A DNA stretch of 44,078 bases from an uncultured Acetatifactor sp. GTDB lineage: Bacteria; Bacillota; Clostridia; Lachnospirales; Lachnospiraceae. Below, piece by piece: positions 18,730 through 26,355 of this stretch. The translations under genes and the position numbers were made by a program. The first letter of the stretch is position 1. Each line of letters starts with the position of its first letter. Where the stretch lies: positions 136,765 to 180,842 of the forward strand of contig CALWSL010000005.1 in NCBI GenBank assembly GCA_944384205.1, in the 5' to 3' direction. The notes below the pieces were generated by a model. That model was not told the DNA's origin. It saw nothing but the letters and a program-made list of their open reading frames with translations, and searched no databases.

Positions 18730-19149
18730 CTAATACTCCACCAATTTTTCTCTGAGCAGCGTTGATGTGGTTCCCTCCGTGTGAGGCAGATAAACCACCT
18801 TCACGCCATATTTCTGCATTTCTTCCTCAGTCTTTATCCACCTTGGATTACCCTTCCAGTCATCCCCGATAAATAACAAATCGTAATGCTTTTTTTTCCA
18901 GCTCACGACCTTATCCAGAGAGTCGATTCGCATTACTTCATCCACATATCGAATTGCCCGGATTATTTCCATGCGTTCATCCAGCGGTACGACAGCCTTT
19001 TTCTTCTTATATTCTTCTACCAGTTGATCGGAATTCACACCTACAATCAAATAATCACATCTGGATTTTGCATTTTTCAGAAGATTCAGATGCCCTATAT
19101 GGAACATATCAAATGTTCCTGCCGTGAAACCAATCAATTTTTCTCCCAT
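18730..19149 (-). CDS. Cytidylyltransferase, TagD (glycerol-3-phosphate cytidylyltransferase)-like
   Basis: 139 residues, close to the usual TagD length of about 130. GFTAGTFDMFHIGHLNLLKN contains the HxGH motif, VVPLDERMEIIRAIRYVDEV is the conserved central helix, and TEGTTSTLLR matches the C-terminal R-T-E-G-I-S-T-T motif of TagD. This is the most TagD-like of the three cytidylyltransferases in the window, so CDP-glycerol is the best guess for its product. Its ATG overlaps the stop of the upstream LicD gene (TAATG, one shared base), so the two are translationally coupled and probably form a donor-transferase pair. Confidence 0.87.
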   Translation of the reverse strand: MGEKLIGFTAGTFDMFHIGHLNLLKNAKSRCDYLIVGVNSDQLVEEYKKKKAVVPLDERMEIIRAIRYVDEVMRIDSLDKVVSWKKKHYDLLFIGDDWKGNPRWIKTEEEMQKYGVKVVYLPHTEGTTSTLLREKLVEY

Positions 19150-20045
19150 TATCTGTTTTTCTCCCTAATCAGCTTGTTTTCAATCAATTTTATTTTGGAC
19201 ACCGGATGCACTTTTCGCTTCTCTACAGGAGGAAGCGTCATATAATCGCCATACTTATATCTTAGATAGGTATCGTAATCCTTCATTCCCATCAGCATAA
19301 CCCCCTCAAATTCCGTCTCCTTCAGCTCATCAAAGGAACTCCTGAGATAACCAAATTCTTTTCCCGGTACCGGAAAAGCAAAAATACGGATTCTTTTTGT
19401 GGGTTTCCTGTCACATCTTGCAATAAATCGATCATAGCTTCGGTATAACTTCTTTTCCGGTATCCTGTACAGCAGTTCAAACACCAGCTTTGTAAAGCCG
19501 GTTGCCGATTTTCTTCCGACAGCGGACCAGAAAATCTTTCGATACAGAAAACACTGAAAATTGTTCACAGCTCTCAACACATAATTATCGGGAACATTAT
19601 CATAAGGCATAATATCAATAAAAATTCCCTGTTCATAAGGCATAAATTCCTGATTTAAACGTATAAATTCCGTTCCTTTACGTCTCAGCTTTCCATAACC
19701 CCAACGATAGCCTTCCGTGTTGCGGTAATCCTGAAAATAAAATCTGCTTTTGTCCAGCTCTGTTTCACAGGCTTCCCGAAATTTTTCATACTCAGGACGC
19801 AAAAATGCCACATCCGCATCGTCATCCCAGGGAATAAACCCCCCGTGTCTTACCGCGCCAAGCATTGTCCCCGCTGAAATGCAATACTTAATTCCGCACT
19901 TTCTACAGATACGATCCACTTCCAGCAACATCTCTAATTCAACTAATTGCAAATCGCGCAGTTCTCTTTCCGTAAGGTTGTAGCCGGGTCTTTTTCCCTG
20001 TTCATTCATTTCATTCATATAGGAATCCTCTGCTATTATCGACAT
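19149..20045 (-). CDS. LicD-family phosphotransferase
   Basis: 298 residues and the first gene of the left operon. Residues 58-81 carry AGTMLGAVRHGG and WDDDADVAF, the LicD metal-binding core. Later segments include GYGKLRRKGTEF and GIFIDIMPYDNVPD, both typical of the family, and the C-terminus has YGDYMTLPPVEKRKVHP. It would move a phospho-alcohol from CDP to the glycan. The ATG at 20045 follows a promoter by about 50 bases but has no strong SD. An ATG at 20018 (MNEMNEQ) has AGAGGA seven bases upstream and may be the real start. Coupling to the TagD-like gene (shared base at 19149) points to glycerol phosphate as substituent, an inference. Confidence 0.85.
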   Translation of the reverse strand: MSIIAEDSYMNEMNEQGKRPGYNLTERELRDLQLVELEMLLEVDRICRKCGIKYCISAGTMLGAVRHGGFIPWDDDADVAFLRPEYEKFREACETELDKSRFYFQDYRNTEGYRWGYGKLRRKGTEFIRLNQEFMPYEQGIFIDIMPYDNVPDNYVLRAVNNFQCFLYRKIFWSAVGRKSATGFTKLVFELLYRIPEKKLYRSYDRFIARCDRKPTKRIRIFAFPVPGKEFGYLRSSFDELKETEFEGVMLMGMKDYDTYLRYKYGDYMTLPPVEKRKVHPVSKIKLIENKLIREKNR

Positions 20046-20102
20046 TATGTCTGCTTTTTATTACATATGCTTACTCCATGATACGGCACTGCATACTTTT
20101 CT

Positions 20103-20131
20103 ATAATATCATAACTAAGCTGATTTCACAA
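20103..20131 (-). promoter_or_regulatory. Sigma-A-type promoter of the LicD/TagD/ABC operon
   Basis: On the minus strand TTGTGA (20126-20131) and TATTAT (20103-20108) are separated by exactly 17 bases. They match the consensus at 4/6 and 5/6 positions. Transcription would start near 20096 and give a leader of about 50 bases to the LicD ATG at 20045. Confidence 0.6.
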
Positions 20132-20160
20132 CTGTTTGAGTTTTTTTGTATAAAACTTTG

Positions 20161-20188
20161 TGTAACAGCTTATGGCTGAACTGTTACA
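20161..20188. promoter_or_regulatory. Perfect 8-bp inverted repeat, possible operator
   Basis: TGTAACAG and CTGTTACA are separated by 12 bases and lie 30 bases upstream of the -35 box at 20126-20131. The hexamer ACTTTG flanks both sides as a direct repeat (20155-20160 and 20189-20194). No U-run follows on either strand, so an intrinsic terminator is unlikely. A regulator site is possible but unproved. Confidence 0.35.
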
Positions 20189-20208
20189 ACTTTGTTTCAT
20201 AAAATATA

Positions 20209-20237
20209 CCCCATTGCAGACTTTATCCACAATGGGG
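20209..20237. repeat. Inverted repeat CCCCATTG ... CAATGGGG
   Basis: Eight perfectly paired bases with a 13-base loop, between the end of the Rpn-like remnant and the operator-like palindrome. On the minus strand it follows the remnant's stop by about 27 bases. It could be a leftover terminator stem, but no T-run follows. Confidence 0.35.
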
Positions 20238-20263
20238 CATATACTAAAATTTACTTTTCAAAA

Positions 20264-20607
20264 CTATCCTGATATAAGATTATATTCCCGATACAGACGC
20301 TTTCTTGCCTCTGCATCTGTCACAACAAGCTTTGCATCCGTCATACGATTATCCCTAAAAAGACATTCCATAAGCTCTGCAAACAGATTCTCCCTTTTGT
20401 AACGCCTCTTTCCATTCCTTTCTGTATTCCCCGTGTTTCATATTTATCCAATAAACCACACATAGTAATTTCTCCTTCCTTATTTTGTTCCGGCTTGAAT
20501 ATCGATATCATCCCCTCATACCGCGCATCTCCTGACGCCTCCCGCATGAATCTTAAGAAAGCTTCTGCATGGAGAATCGTCTGATATTTTTCTGACAGCT
20601 ATTTCGT
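20264..20607 (-). pseudogene. 5'-truncated, frameshifted Rpn-family (putative nuclease/transposase) remnant
   Basis: Reading down from about 20594, the frame gives SEKYQTILHAEAFLRF, then REASGDARYEG, then GEITMCGLLDKYETRGIQKG. Near 20385 the frame must shift by one base, after which it continues ENLFAELMECLFRDNRMTDA and ends RKRLYREYNLISG with TAG at 20264-20266. This order (MCGLLDKYE-type segment, RGIQ-x-G basic helix, short C-terminal helix) is typical of the C-terminal half of Rpn / TIGR01784 proteins common in Clostridia. The N-terminal PD-(D/E)XK half is missing, and homology stops where the 611-aa gene ends. An in-frame ATG at 20463 with a strong SD (GGAAGGAG) opens a 40-residue frame. 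Family assignment is from memory of the family pattern. Confidence 0.6.
20406..20479. repeat. Copy A of a ~75-bp direct repeat flanking the ATPase cassette
   Basis: This stretch matches 23984-24058 over its whole length with about three substitutions or gaps. Both lie in the same orientation and encode, on the minus strand, an SD, an ATG and MCGLLDKYETRGIQK. The best-conserved part is the SD-ATG and the first 15 codons. Confidence 0.85.
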
Positions 20608-20609
20608 TT

Positions 20610-22445
20610 TCACAACCGTAGCTCTTCAAAATCTATAGCTCTGCACCCTTTGACATCTCTCAGTACCGCTCCCACAAGTTCGGTCTGCAATGTTCTAACA
20701 TTCCTGTCGTCTTCACTGACGGTAAGTAACAATATGCTTTGAATAGGCACAATCTCTTGAAACGCCTTGCCTTCTACTATTTCATGCCTGATTTTTTCAA
20801 TCTCTTCCATTACCCGCTCTAATTTTTTCGTACCGCTTAAATGTTTCGTTTTGTTCTTTATCCGACTTACAAATCTTCCATATTTTTGATTCTCCTTGTG
20901 CCCCTGATTAAGTTCTTTTAAATATCCTGCCTGGCGCCATACATGTCTGTAAGAATCATGCTGCACAATTTCCCTTATATTGATACAATCATGCAAATAG
21001 CTCCAAAATGCTAAGATTACAGAAAATAACCGCATTTTATTGTCGGTTAACTGCACTATCTTTTCTGCTGTGCTTTGCTCCATTCCGCATAAATTAATTA
21101 ACAAGGCTGTTTTATTCTTGGACTCTATTTCTTGCTCATCGTGGGCAGCTACTACACGTTTGATAAAAATACTTCTTTTCACAACTTCTTCAAATTGTTT
21201 TTGCTTCAACAACTGACACAAATCCAAAAAAGAAGAAGCACTTATTACTTTCTTTAATTCAGTTACTTCAGTAGGCATATCATTTTCTGTAATCCACACT
21301 TCATTTAGCGCATTATAGAATTTATTCGGCTGTGTTGACTTCAAACCATTTACTAACTCAAAAACAGTTTCATAATCATCCTTTTCCTGCTTCTCTTTTT
21401 CCACATGTAGTCGCTCTACGCTCATTTTTGCCGCTATCTTCATGAAAGTCTCTGCAGTTAAAGAACTATCACCATACTTATCCCTGAAAGTTTCTGCCCG
21501 ACCATTCCCTTCATACATCTGATGATAAAGATATTCGATAAATTCTGGAAACTCATTCAACCTCTGGCAAACATCTTTTATTCCCTTATCCCCCTGCTCA
21601 ATTGCCTTCATCCTGTCAAGCATTTTCATAATTGCAGTGAATTTATCCAAATTACGATTTGCAGAATTTGCTGACAGTAGAAGCCTCGCTATTTTATTTA
21701 TCATGCCATAGCCAAAACCCAGCAGGTCATTTTCCTCTATATCACGTCGTAAAAAGGAACAGTCAACTTCACAGAGTTTGTTTTCCATCCACATATATTC
21801 ATTTTTCTTCTGACACAGCTTTTGATATTCTCTGGCTATATTTTTCTTTTCGCTATATACAACAATTAGCTGAACATTTTTCTTATAGAAATCTACAGTT
21901 CCATCCAACCCACAATATGCCTTCATCTTTTGAGACAGTTGTAAGTTGCTTGTCTCAATAGAGGCCTTTGTTCTATTTCCGGTTATGACAGCTTTCTTAT
22001 CCAATTCTTGTAAGTTATTTAGCAAAACTATGCTTTCATAGACCTTTTTCTTAATCTCCCCCTTCTTCCATGCACCATTCTTAAATTCAATAAACGAACA
22101 TGCTCCTTCTTCATTTACATAAAAAGCATCCGTCGTATGTAATGTAGTATTTTCCCGCATACAGTCCGACTTACGCAATGTGGCAGCATAGCTTACCGCC
22201 ACATTGTCAAGATTCAAAGCCTCTTCACGAGACAAAACCATATGCTCACTGATTTTCTTGGGATAGTAATTCTCATTTGTCTTTTCTATTAACCCAGCTG
22301 CAACAAAACGTTCCTCCATCCATTGGTCTGTAATCTCAATGTCATGTCCCCCTCCATCATCCACACTAATGTCATAAAATGTATTTATCAAATACTCTGC
22401 CACCTGTTCCGGCAAAGGTAATCTTTCGCGAATGTTCTTTCCCAT
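20610..22445 (-). CDS. Unknown protein with PD-(D/E)XK-nuclease-like motif, partner of the ATPase
   Basis: 611 residues; I do not recognise a named family. Residues 104-143 read TTDAFYV, then FIEFKNGAWKKGE and a helix: Asp106, Glu120 and Lys122 in a D-x13-E-x-K arrangement on two predicted strands, as in PD-(D/E)XK nucleases. The rest is mostly helical and charged, with no signal peptide or membrane segment. The N-terminal 70 residues (ITDQWMEERFVAAGLIEK) could be a small helical domain. The ATG at 22445 has GGGGAG five to six bases upstream and lies 17 bases after the ATPase stop, so the two form a two-gene operon. ATPase-plus-nuclease pairs of this layout are common among anti-phage systems; that function is inference. 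The 3' end abuts an Rpn-like remnant. Confidence 0.7.
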   Translation of the reverse strand: MGKNIRERLPLPEQVAEYLINTFYDISVDDGGGHDIEITDQWMEERFVAAGLIEKTNENYYPKKISEHMVLSREEALNLDNVAVSYAATLRKSDCMRENTTLHTTDAFYVNEEGACSFIEFKNGAWKKGEIKKKVYESIVLLNNLQELDKKAVITGNRTKASIETSNLQLSQKMKAYCGLDGTVDFYKKNVQLIVVYSEKKNIAREYQKLCQKKNEYMWMENKLCEVDCSFLRRDIEENDLLGFGYGMINKIARLLLSANSANRNLDKFTAIMKMLDRMKAIEQGDKGIKDVCQRLNEFPEFIEYLYHQMYEGNGRAETFRDKYGDSSLTAETFMKIAAKMSVERLHVEKEKQEKDDYETVFELVNGLKSTQPNKFYNALNEVWITENDMPTEVTELKKVISASSFLDLCQLLKQKQFEEVVKRSIFIKRVVAAHDEQEIESKNKTALLINLCGMEQSTAEKIVQLTDNKMRLFSVILAFWSYLHDCINIREIVQHDSYRHVWRQAGYLKELNQGHKENQKYGRFVSRIKNKTKHLSGTKKLERVMEEIEKIRHEIVEGKAFQEIVPIQSILLLTVSEDDRNVRTLQTELVGAVLRDVKGCRAIDFEELRL

Positions 22446-22462
22446 TTTTCTCCCCAGTTAGC

Positions 22463-23887
22463 CTATAAACCCATATCCTCTATCATGTCAAACAACGGCA
22501 TCATCATTTTACTGTATACAGACTCTACAGAATCGTCCACACACCGCAGAACAGCGTCTCCATTCTCAATATCGGTATAATAATAATGACAGTGATTTTC
22601 AATACCGTTTTTTATAGCTGCATTCTCTATCGCTTTCAAAAAGAACGGACTATGAGTAGTCACAACAATATGCAAATGAAGGCTAGCCTGCAGACTTGCA
22701 ATGTAATCTGCATACTTAACCTGCCATTCCGGATGAAGATTAATTTCCGGTTCATCCAATATCAATACTGACTTAGGCTTCAATACACGATAATGTAGGA
22801 CGCACTGCAGCAACGAAATGGCTTTTAAGCCAGTGGAAAGGTTACTCAAATTAAATGGTTCCACATAATCATCGTCTTGAAAATCCAATGGTGAATTTGT
22901 CTTCTCAAAATCTACAGTTCCCCCCATAAGCTCTACCAATTGTTTATCTATCTTGTCGATAATTGCATCCATACGCTGCATTTCAACATTAGATTCTGTA
23001 TTTTCTACATTGTCACTCACCTCTGAATCGATCCATCTGTTTAACCCATAAGCATTTGGCACAACTCTGTAATATTCATTTCCTTGATTTGGTCTTAACC
23101 ATCGTTCTATTTTTTTCTGCGCACTTCCCTCACTCCGTTCATATCCAAGTCTGGAAAATTGATCCAGGATACGAGGATTTTCAATATAAAGCGCTTTTGT
23201 ATCAACAGCGAACTCCTGATGGACTGCCTTTACCTCATCATTTTCCAGAACAACAGCATTTCTCATCTTATATCCCTGTGATTCTCTGCTGCTGATTTCA
23301 ATCTCTGTTACTGCCCGCCTTGCCTCAATTTTCCCTTCCGCTTTCTTTGTTCGCTTACAAACCTGACGTCCAAAAACACTCTGAAATGCTCTTTGAATTC
23401 CATGTTTCTTTGCATACTCCGAGTCATAGTCCATCATAGTCTCAATCATATCCGTACGCGCACCGGCAAGCCAATACTGAATCTCATCATTATGAAATTG
23501 GTCTCCAACACCATATAATTGCAAATGTTCCATGCAATAACGATCCATACAGTCCGCAATTGCATTTTCACTTTTACAATCTGCAAAAAAATAAGCATAC
23601 TGCCCTTGAAGCTCATCCGTCGAAGATACTTTCCTCCGTTTCAGCCCCGACAACCTTTTGCAGATAATATCCAGATTACTCCCATACTTCCTTAAAATCA
23701 ATCTTGCATCTCGCGGCTTCCACTCCTGCACATATTCGTCAAGATTATAAAAAGCTTCAAACAGAGCAAAAAGCGCCTTGCCTACTGTACTTTTTCCTGT
23801 ATTATTACTTCCTGCAATGACAGTAATTCCATCGATATTGATATCCGCATCATTAATTTTGGCAACATTCTCAATTCTAATCCTCAT
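22463..23887 (-). CDS. ABC/SMC-type ATPase (AAA_21/AAA_15-like), candidate defence ATPase
   Basis: 474 residues. Walker A is AGSNNTGKST at about 25-34, the signature NLSTGLKA is at about 349-356, Walker B is SVLILDEPEINLHPEWQ at about 373-389 and the switch His lies in TTHSPFF near 412. The arms carry the middle of the protein, so this is an SMC/Rad50-like head of the type used by OLD, PtuA and AriA proteins. There is no TOPRIM domain after the ATPase: the protein ends about 60 residues beyond the switch His. It differs from transporter ATPases in having no permease partner. The ATG at 23887 has AGGGAG eight bases upstream and a promoter about 50 bases away. It is co-transcribed with the 611-aa gene. 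Loading or gating of a partner nuclease is inferred. Confidence 0.85.
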   Translation of the reverse strand: MRIRIENVAKINDADINIDGITVIAGSNNTGKSTVGKALFALFEAFYNLDEYVQEWKPRDARLILRKYGSNLDIICKRLSGLKRRKVSSTDELQGQYAYFFADCKSENAIADCMDRYCMEHLQLYGVGDQFHNDEIQYWLAGARTDMIETMMDYDSEYAKKHGIQRAFQSVFGRQVCKRTKKAEGKIEARRAVTEIEISSRESQGYKMRNAVVLENDEVKAVHQEFAVDTKALYIENPRILDQFSRLGYERSEGSAQKKIERWLRPNQGNEYYRVVPNAYGLNRWIDSEVSDNVENTESNVEMQRMDAIIDKIDKQLVELMGGTVDFEKTNSPLDFQDDDYVEPFNLSNLSTGLKAISLLQCVLHYRVLKPKSVLILDEPEINLHPEWQVKYADYIASLQASLHLHIVVTTHSPFFLKAIENAAIKNGIENHCHYYYTDIENGDAVLRCVDDSVESVYSKMMMPLFDMIEDMGL

Positions 23888-23934
23888 TCAAAAATTCTCC
23901 CTATTGTGTCGGAAATTCTCAGTTTAATCTGATT

Positions 23935-23964
23935 TTATCACACCTCTACAGCTTGCACAATCAA
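23935..23964 (-). promoter_or_regulatory. Candidate promoter of the ATPase/611-aa operon
   Basis: On the minus strand TTGATT (23959-23964) and TGATAA (23935-23940) are separated by 18 bases, with an A-rich stretch after the -10. The start would fall near 23928, giving a leader of about 40 bases. The -10 overlaps the stop codon of the small Rpn-like remnant frame. Confidence 0.4.
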
Positions 23965-24099
23965 TTTGATTTGTTGCCCTCTGCTCTTTTCCATTTCTTT
24001 CTGTATTCCACGTGTTTCATATTTATCCAATAAACCACACATAGTAATTTCTCCTTCCGCGAGATAATTTACTATGATTCGCATATCTTTCTCATTCAG
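23938..24099 (-). pseudogene. Short Rpn-family remnant with intact SD-ATG (34-aa frame)
   Basis: The frame gives NEKDMRIIVNYL, then AEGEITMCGLLDKYETRG, and ends QIKLIVQAVEV with TGA at 23938-23940. A stop codon at 24100-24102 closes it upstream, so only a fragment remains. From the ATG at 24042, preceded by GGAAGGAG at seven bases, a 34-residue peptide is possible. It shares its first 15 residues with the copy at 20463 but has a different tail, so it comes from a related rather than the same gene. Whether the peptide is made is unknown. Confidence 0.5.
23984..24058. repeat. Copy B of the ~75-bp direct repeat flanking the ATPase cassette
   Basis: Matches 20406-20479 in the same orientation. 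The rest of the 407-base gap 23888-24294 holds the ATPase promoter, the Rpn remnant, a short hairpin TGGCAG-AAA-CTGCCA (24162-24176) and the terminator at 24259-24287. I see nothing else in 24100-24258. Confidence 0.85.
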
Positions 24100-24258
24100 T
24101 TAAAAGCGGAGCCATAAAAACGGATATGCTTCTGACAACTCTGCCTGTAAAACGGAAAATATGGCAGAAACTGCCAAGATTCAAATAATGCGACCGCACT
24201 ACGAATGTTACAATATTACATTAATAGATATATGGCTGTTTGTCAATCCCCCAAGGTG

Positions 24259-24287
24259 AAAAAAACAGCCGACCTCGTCGACTGTTT
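24259..24287 (-). terminator. Intrinsic terminator of the CDP-sugar operon
   Basis: On the minus strand, eight bases after the stop of the 686-aa gene, AAACAGTCGAC - GAG - GTCGGCTGTTT forms an 11-bp stem with one G-U pair, followed by further T residues (seven in all). It separates this operon from the ATPase cassette. Confidence 0.8.
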
Positions 24288-24294
24288 TATACTT

Positions 24295-26355
24295 TTATTC
24301 CTCCACAACTGCTCTTGCCCGGTCAGGATAATTCGTAATAAGGGAATTGACGCCCAGCTTCACAAGATGCCTCATTTCCGCTTCCCAATCCACCGTCCAG
24401 ACGTTAATATCCACGTTTTTACGAAGACATTCCGCCATTTCCTGTTCATAACAGGTACACAGCACACTGGGATTCACTGCGTAAACATCGTTCAGGAGGG
24501 CATAATCCGCCACATTCGCCAGCTCGTGGCTATACAGAAACGCCACTTGTGCATCAGGGCAATATTGCCGCACCTTGAGCACAGATTTGTGGTTAAAGGA
24601 AGAATACAGAACTCTCTTTTCGTATCCCATCTCATGTACCAGCGCCACTACTTTTTCTTCAATACCTTCATAGAAAAAGATTCCCGTCTTTAATTCTATA
24701 TTTACGGTCAGTCCGGTATCCCGCAGGGTCTCAAGAACCTCCCTCAGTGTGGGAATTCTGCAAACCTGCGCATATTCGGGATGGGTTTTGTTAAAGTTAA
24801 ACTGTTTTAACTCCTCTAACGTTAAACTTCTTATTTCACCGCTGCCGTCACTGACTCTGTCAATCCTTTCATCATGAACGACAACAATCTCTCCGTCCTT
24901 TGTAAGCTGTACATCAAGCTCCACGCCGTCTGCGCCCATCTCTGCCGCCAGTTGAAACGCTTCCAGCGTATTTTCCGGCGCGTAACCCGATGCGCCCCTG
25001 TGTGCCCAAACCTTTGTTTTCGGTTTCACGGTCCGGTCCTCTCCGGCTCCAAAACGCACGAATTCCAACGTCTTCTTTTCCGGCATCACCACAAGTACAT
25101 CCCACAATTCCTGCGTAACGTCATTCAATTTACGCATATATCTTGTTGCACCCTCCGGCTTTTTGTCCGGAAAATATTCGCACTTGCTGCATCCAATGGA
25201 AATAATGGGAAAGCTTCTCTCCCTGTACACATAATCCGCATGGGTATGTCCATGGATAATCCCAAGAATCGTCTTTCCGGGACGGTTGTTATATGCTTCC
25301 AGAACCTGCATCAACCGCTCCCCGTTTCGTATTTCACTTGCCCAATAATCCAGCCTCGCCAACGGCGCATCGTGACTGAAAACCAGCACCTTATACCCGT
25401 CTGGGGTAGACGCAAGCACCCGCTCCACCCAACAAACCTCCTCCATCGGAAAACCATAGCGCAGCTCCTCCCTGTGATTAAAAGAGGAAAGAAACAACAT
25501 TCGCAAGCCCACATGCTCATAGTCTACATAATACCAGGCTTCCACGCCGTCACGCTTCACATAACGGTCATTATAGCGACCATAGATACCGTACTGTTCC
25601 TCCTCGGTCAGCCACGCCGGATTCCCCCTGAAATAATTGGTGTCATGGTTGCCGATTGCCAGATAAACCGGCTCGCATATACTTCTCATATCAGCAATAC
25701 AGTCAGACGCAATCCGCCTGCACATTTTCTTGTCCAGCATACCGTCCTGCAAATCTCCCAGATGGATAATACCGTCGAAACCAATCTTTTTGTGTACTTC
25801 GCCAATATTTCTAACAGTATCCGCCCATCTTCCGTTTGTGACATAATGAGAATCGGAAAGAAGTGCAAATACCAGAGACTTTCCGTCTTTCAGCTTCTCC
25901 GTCACGGTATCCGCCGTTTTCTGTACTTCTGTTTCAAAGTAAACTGCATTATTCCTTTCTGCTTCTACACTCTGTACAAAATGAAAGGACAAAATCTCAT
26001 TGACTCGCTCTGCATCTGTGGGGATACACCAGTTCCCGTCCTGCTTTTTCAGGCAGATACGGAAATAACAATCCTCTGCAAAAACATAGTCCTCTCTTGA
26101 AAAATGCTCTTCTGTAAAATCCCCCTGATAGCAGCTCCAGTTCTGCTCCTCCTCGTACATATAGGTATACATATACTCGTCCCGCACAGTTGTTCCATAA
26201 GTGGCAACTGCCAGCAGAAATGCCTTGTCGTTCAATTCTATTCTGTCGCCTGCTTTTGCCCGATACAAAATGCGGGACGCCATAAAGAACGGCTCCTCCG
26301 TTTTGATTCTTCCGTTTTCTGCATCAATGACAATGCCGGATTCTACTTCAAACAT
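24295..26355 (-). CDS. Calcineurin-like metallophosphoesterase fused to glycerophosphodiester phosphodiesterase
   Basis: 686 residues. About 1-150 is an unassigned beta-rich N-terminal region. About 160-400 is a metallophosphoesterase with all five metal motifs: LLSDSHYV, LGDLQDG, IGNHDTNY, FSHDAPL and HGHTHAD. About 440-686 is a GDPD domain: WAHRGASGYAPENT, GVELDVQLTKDGEIVVVHD and VNIELKTG, with metal-binding Glu/Asp and catalytic His residues intact. GDPD enzymes cut glycerophosphodiesters to glycerol-3-phosphate plus alcohol. No signal peptide is visible, so it would act in the cytoplasm on metabolites rather than on the wall polymer. The ATG at 26355 overlaps the 3' end of the cytidylyltransferase-oxidoreductase gene by 13 bases. 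Substrate recycling for, or opposing, CDP-alcohol synthesis is inferred. Confidence 0.88.
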   Translation of the reverse strand: MFEVESGIVIDAENGRIKTEEPFFMASRILYRAKAGDRIELNDKAFLLAVATYGTTVRDEYMYTYMYEEEQNWSCYQGDFTEEHFSREDYVFAEDCYFRICLKKQDGNWCIPTDAERVNEILSFHFVQSVEAERNNAVYFETEVQKTADTVTEKLKDGKSLVFALLSDSHYVTNGRWADTVRNIGEVHKKIGFDGIIHLGDLQDGMLDKKMCRRIASDCIADMRSICEPVYLAIGNHDTNYFRGNPAWLTEEEQYGIYGRYNDRYVKRDGVEAWYYVDYEHVGLRMLFLSSFNHREELRYGFPMEEVCWVERVLASTPDGYKVLVFSHDAPLARLDYWASEIRNGERLMQVLEAYNNRPGKTILGIIHGHTHADYVYRERSFPIISIGCSKCEYFPDKKPEGATRYMRKLNDVTQELWDVLVVMPEKKTLEFVRFGAGEDRTVKPKTKVWAHRGASGYAPENTLEAFQLAAEMGADGVELDVQLTKDGEIVVVHDERIDRVSDGSGEIRSLTLEELKQFNFNKTHPEYAQVCRIPTLREVLETLRDTGLTVNIELKTGIFFYEGIEEKVVALVHEMGYEKRVLYSSFNHKSVLKVRQYCPDAQVAFLYSHELANVADYALLNDVYAVNPSVLCTCYEQEMAECLRKNVDINVWTVDWEAEMRHLVKLGVNSLITNYPDRARAVVEE

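Noticed and set aside
20341-20547. A 68-codon frame as a stand-alone gene
   Set aside because: Its sequence continues upstream and, after a frameshift, downstream as an Rpn-like C-terminus, so it is part of a pseudogene.
22463-23887. Assignment to OLD, Gabija or PARIS
   Set aside because: No TOPRIM domain follows the ATPase and the partner has no UvrD-type helicase or TOPRIM motif, so none of these names is supported.
24874-26100. A 408-codon open frame on the plus strand
   Set aside because: It lies wholly opposite the metallophosphoesterase-GDPD gene, whose motifs are complete, has no SD, and its product is low-complexity His/Arg-rich with no domain. It is a shadow.
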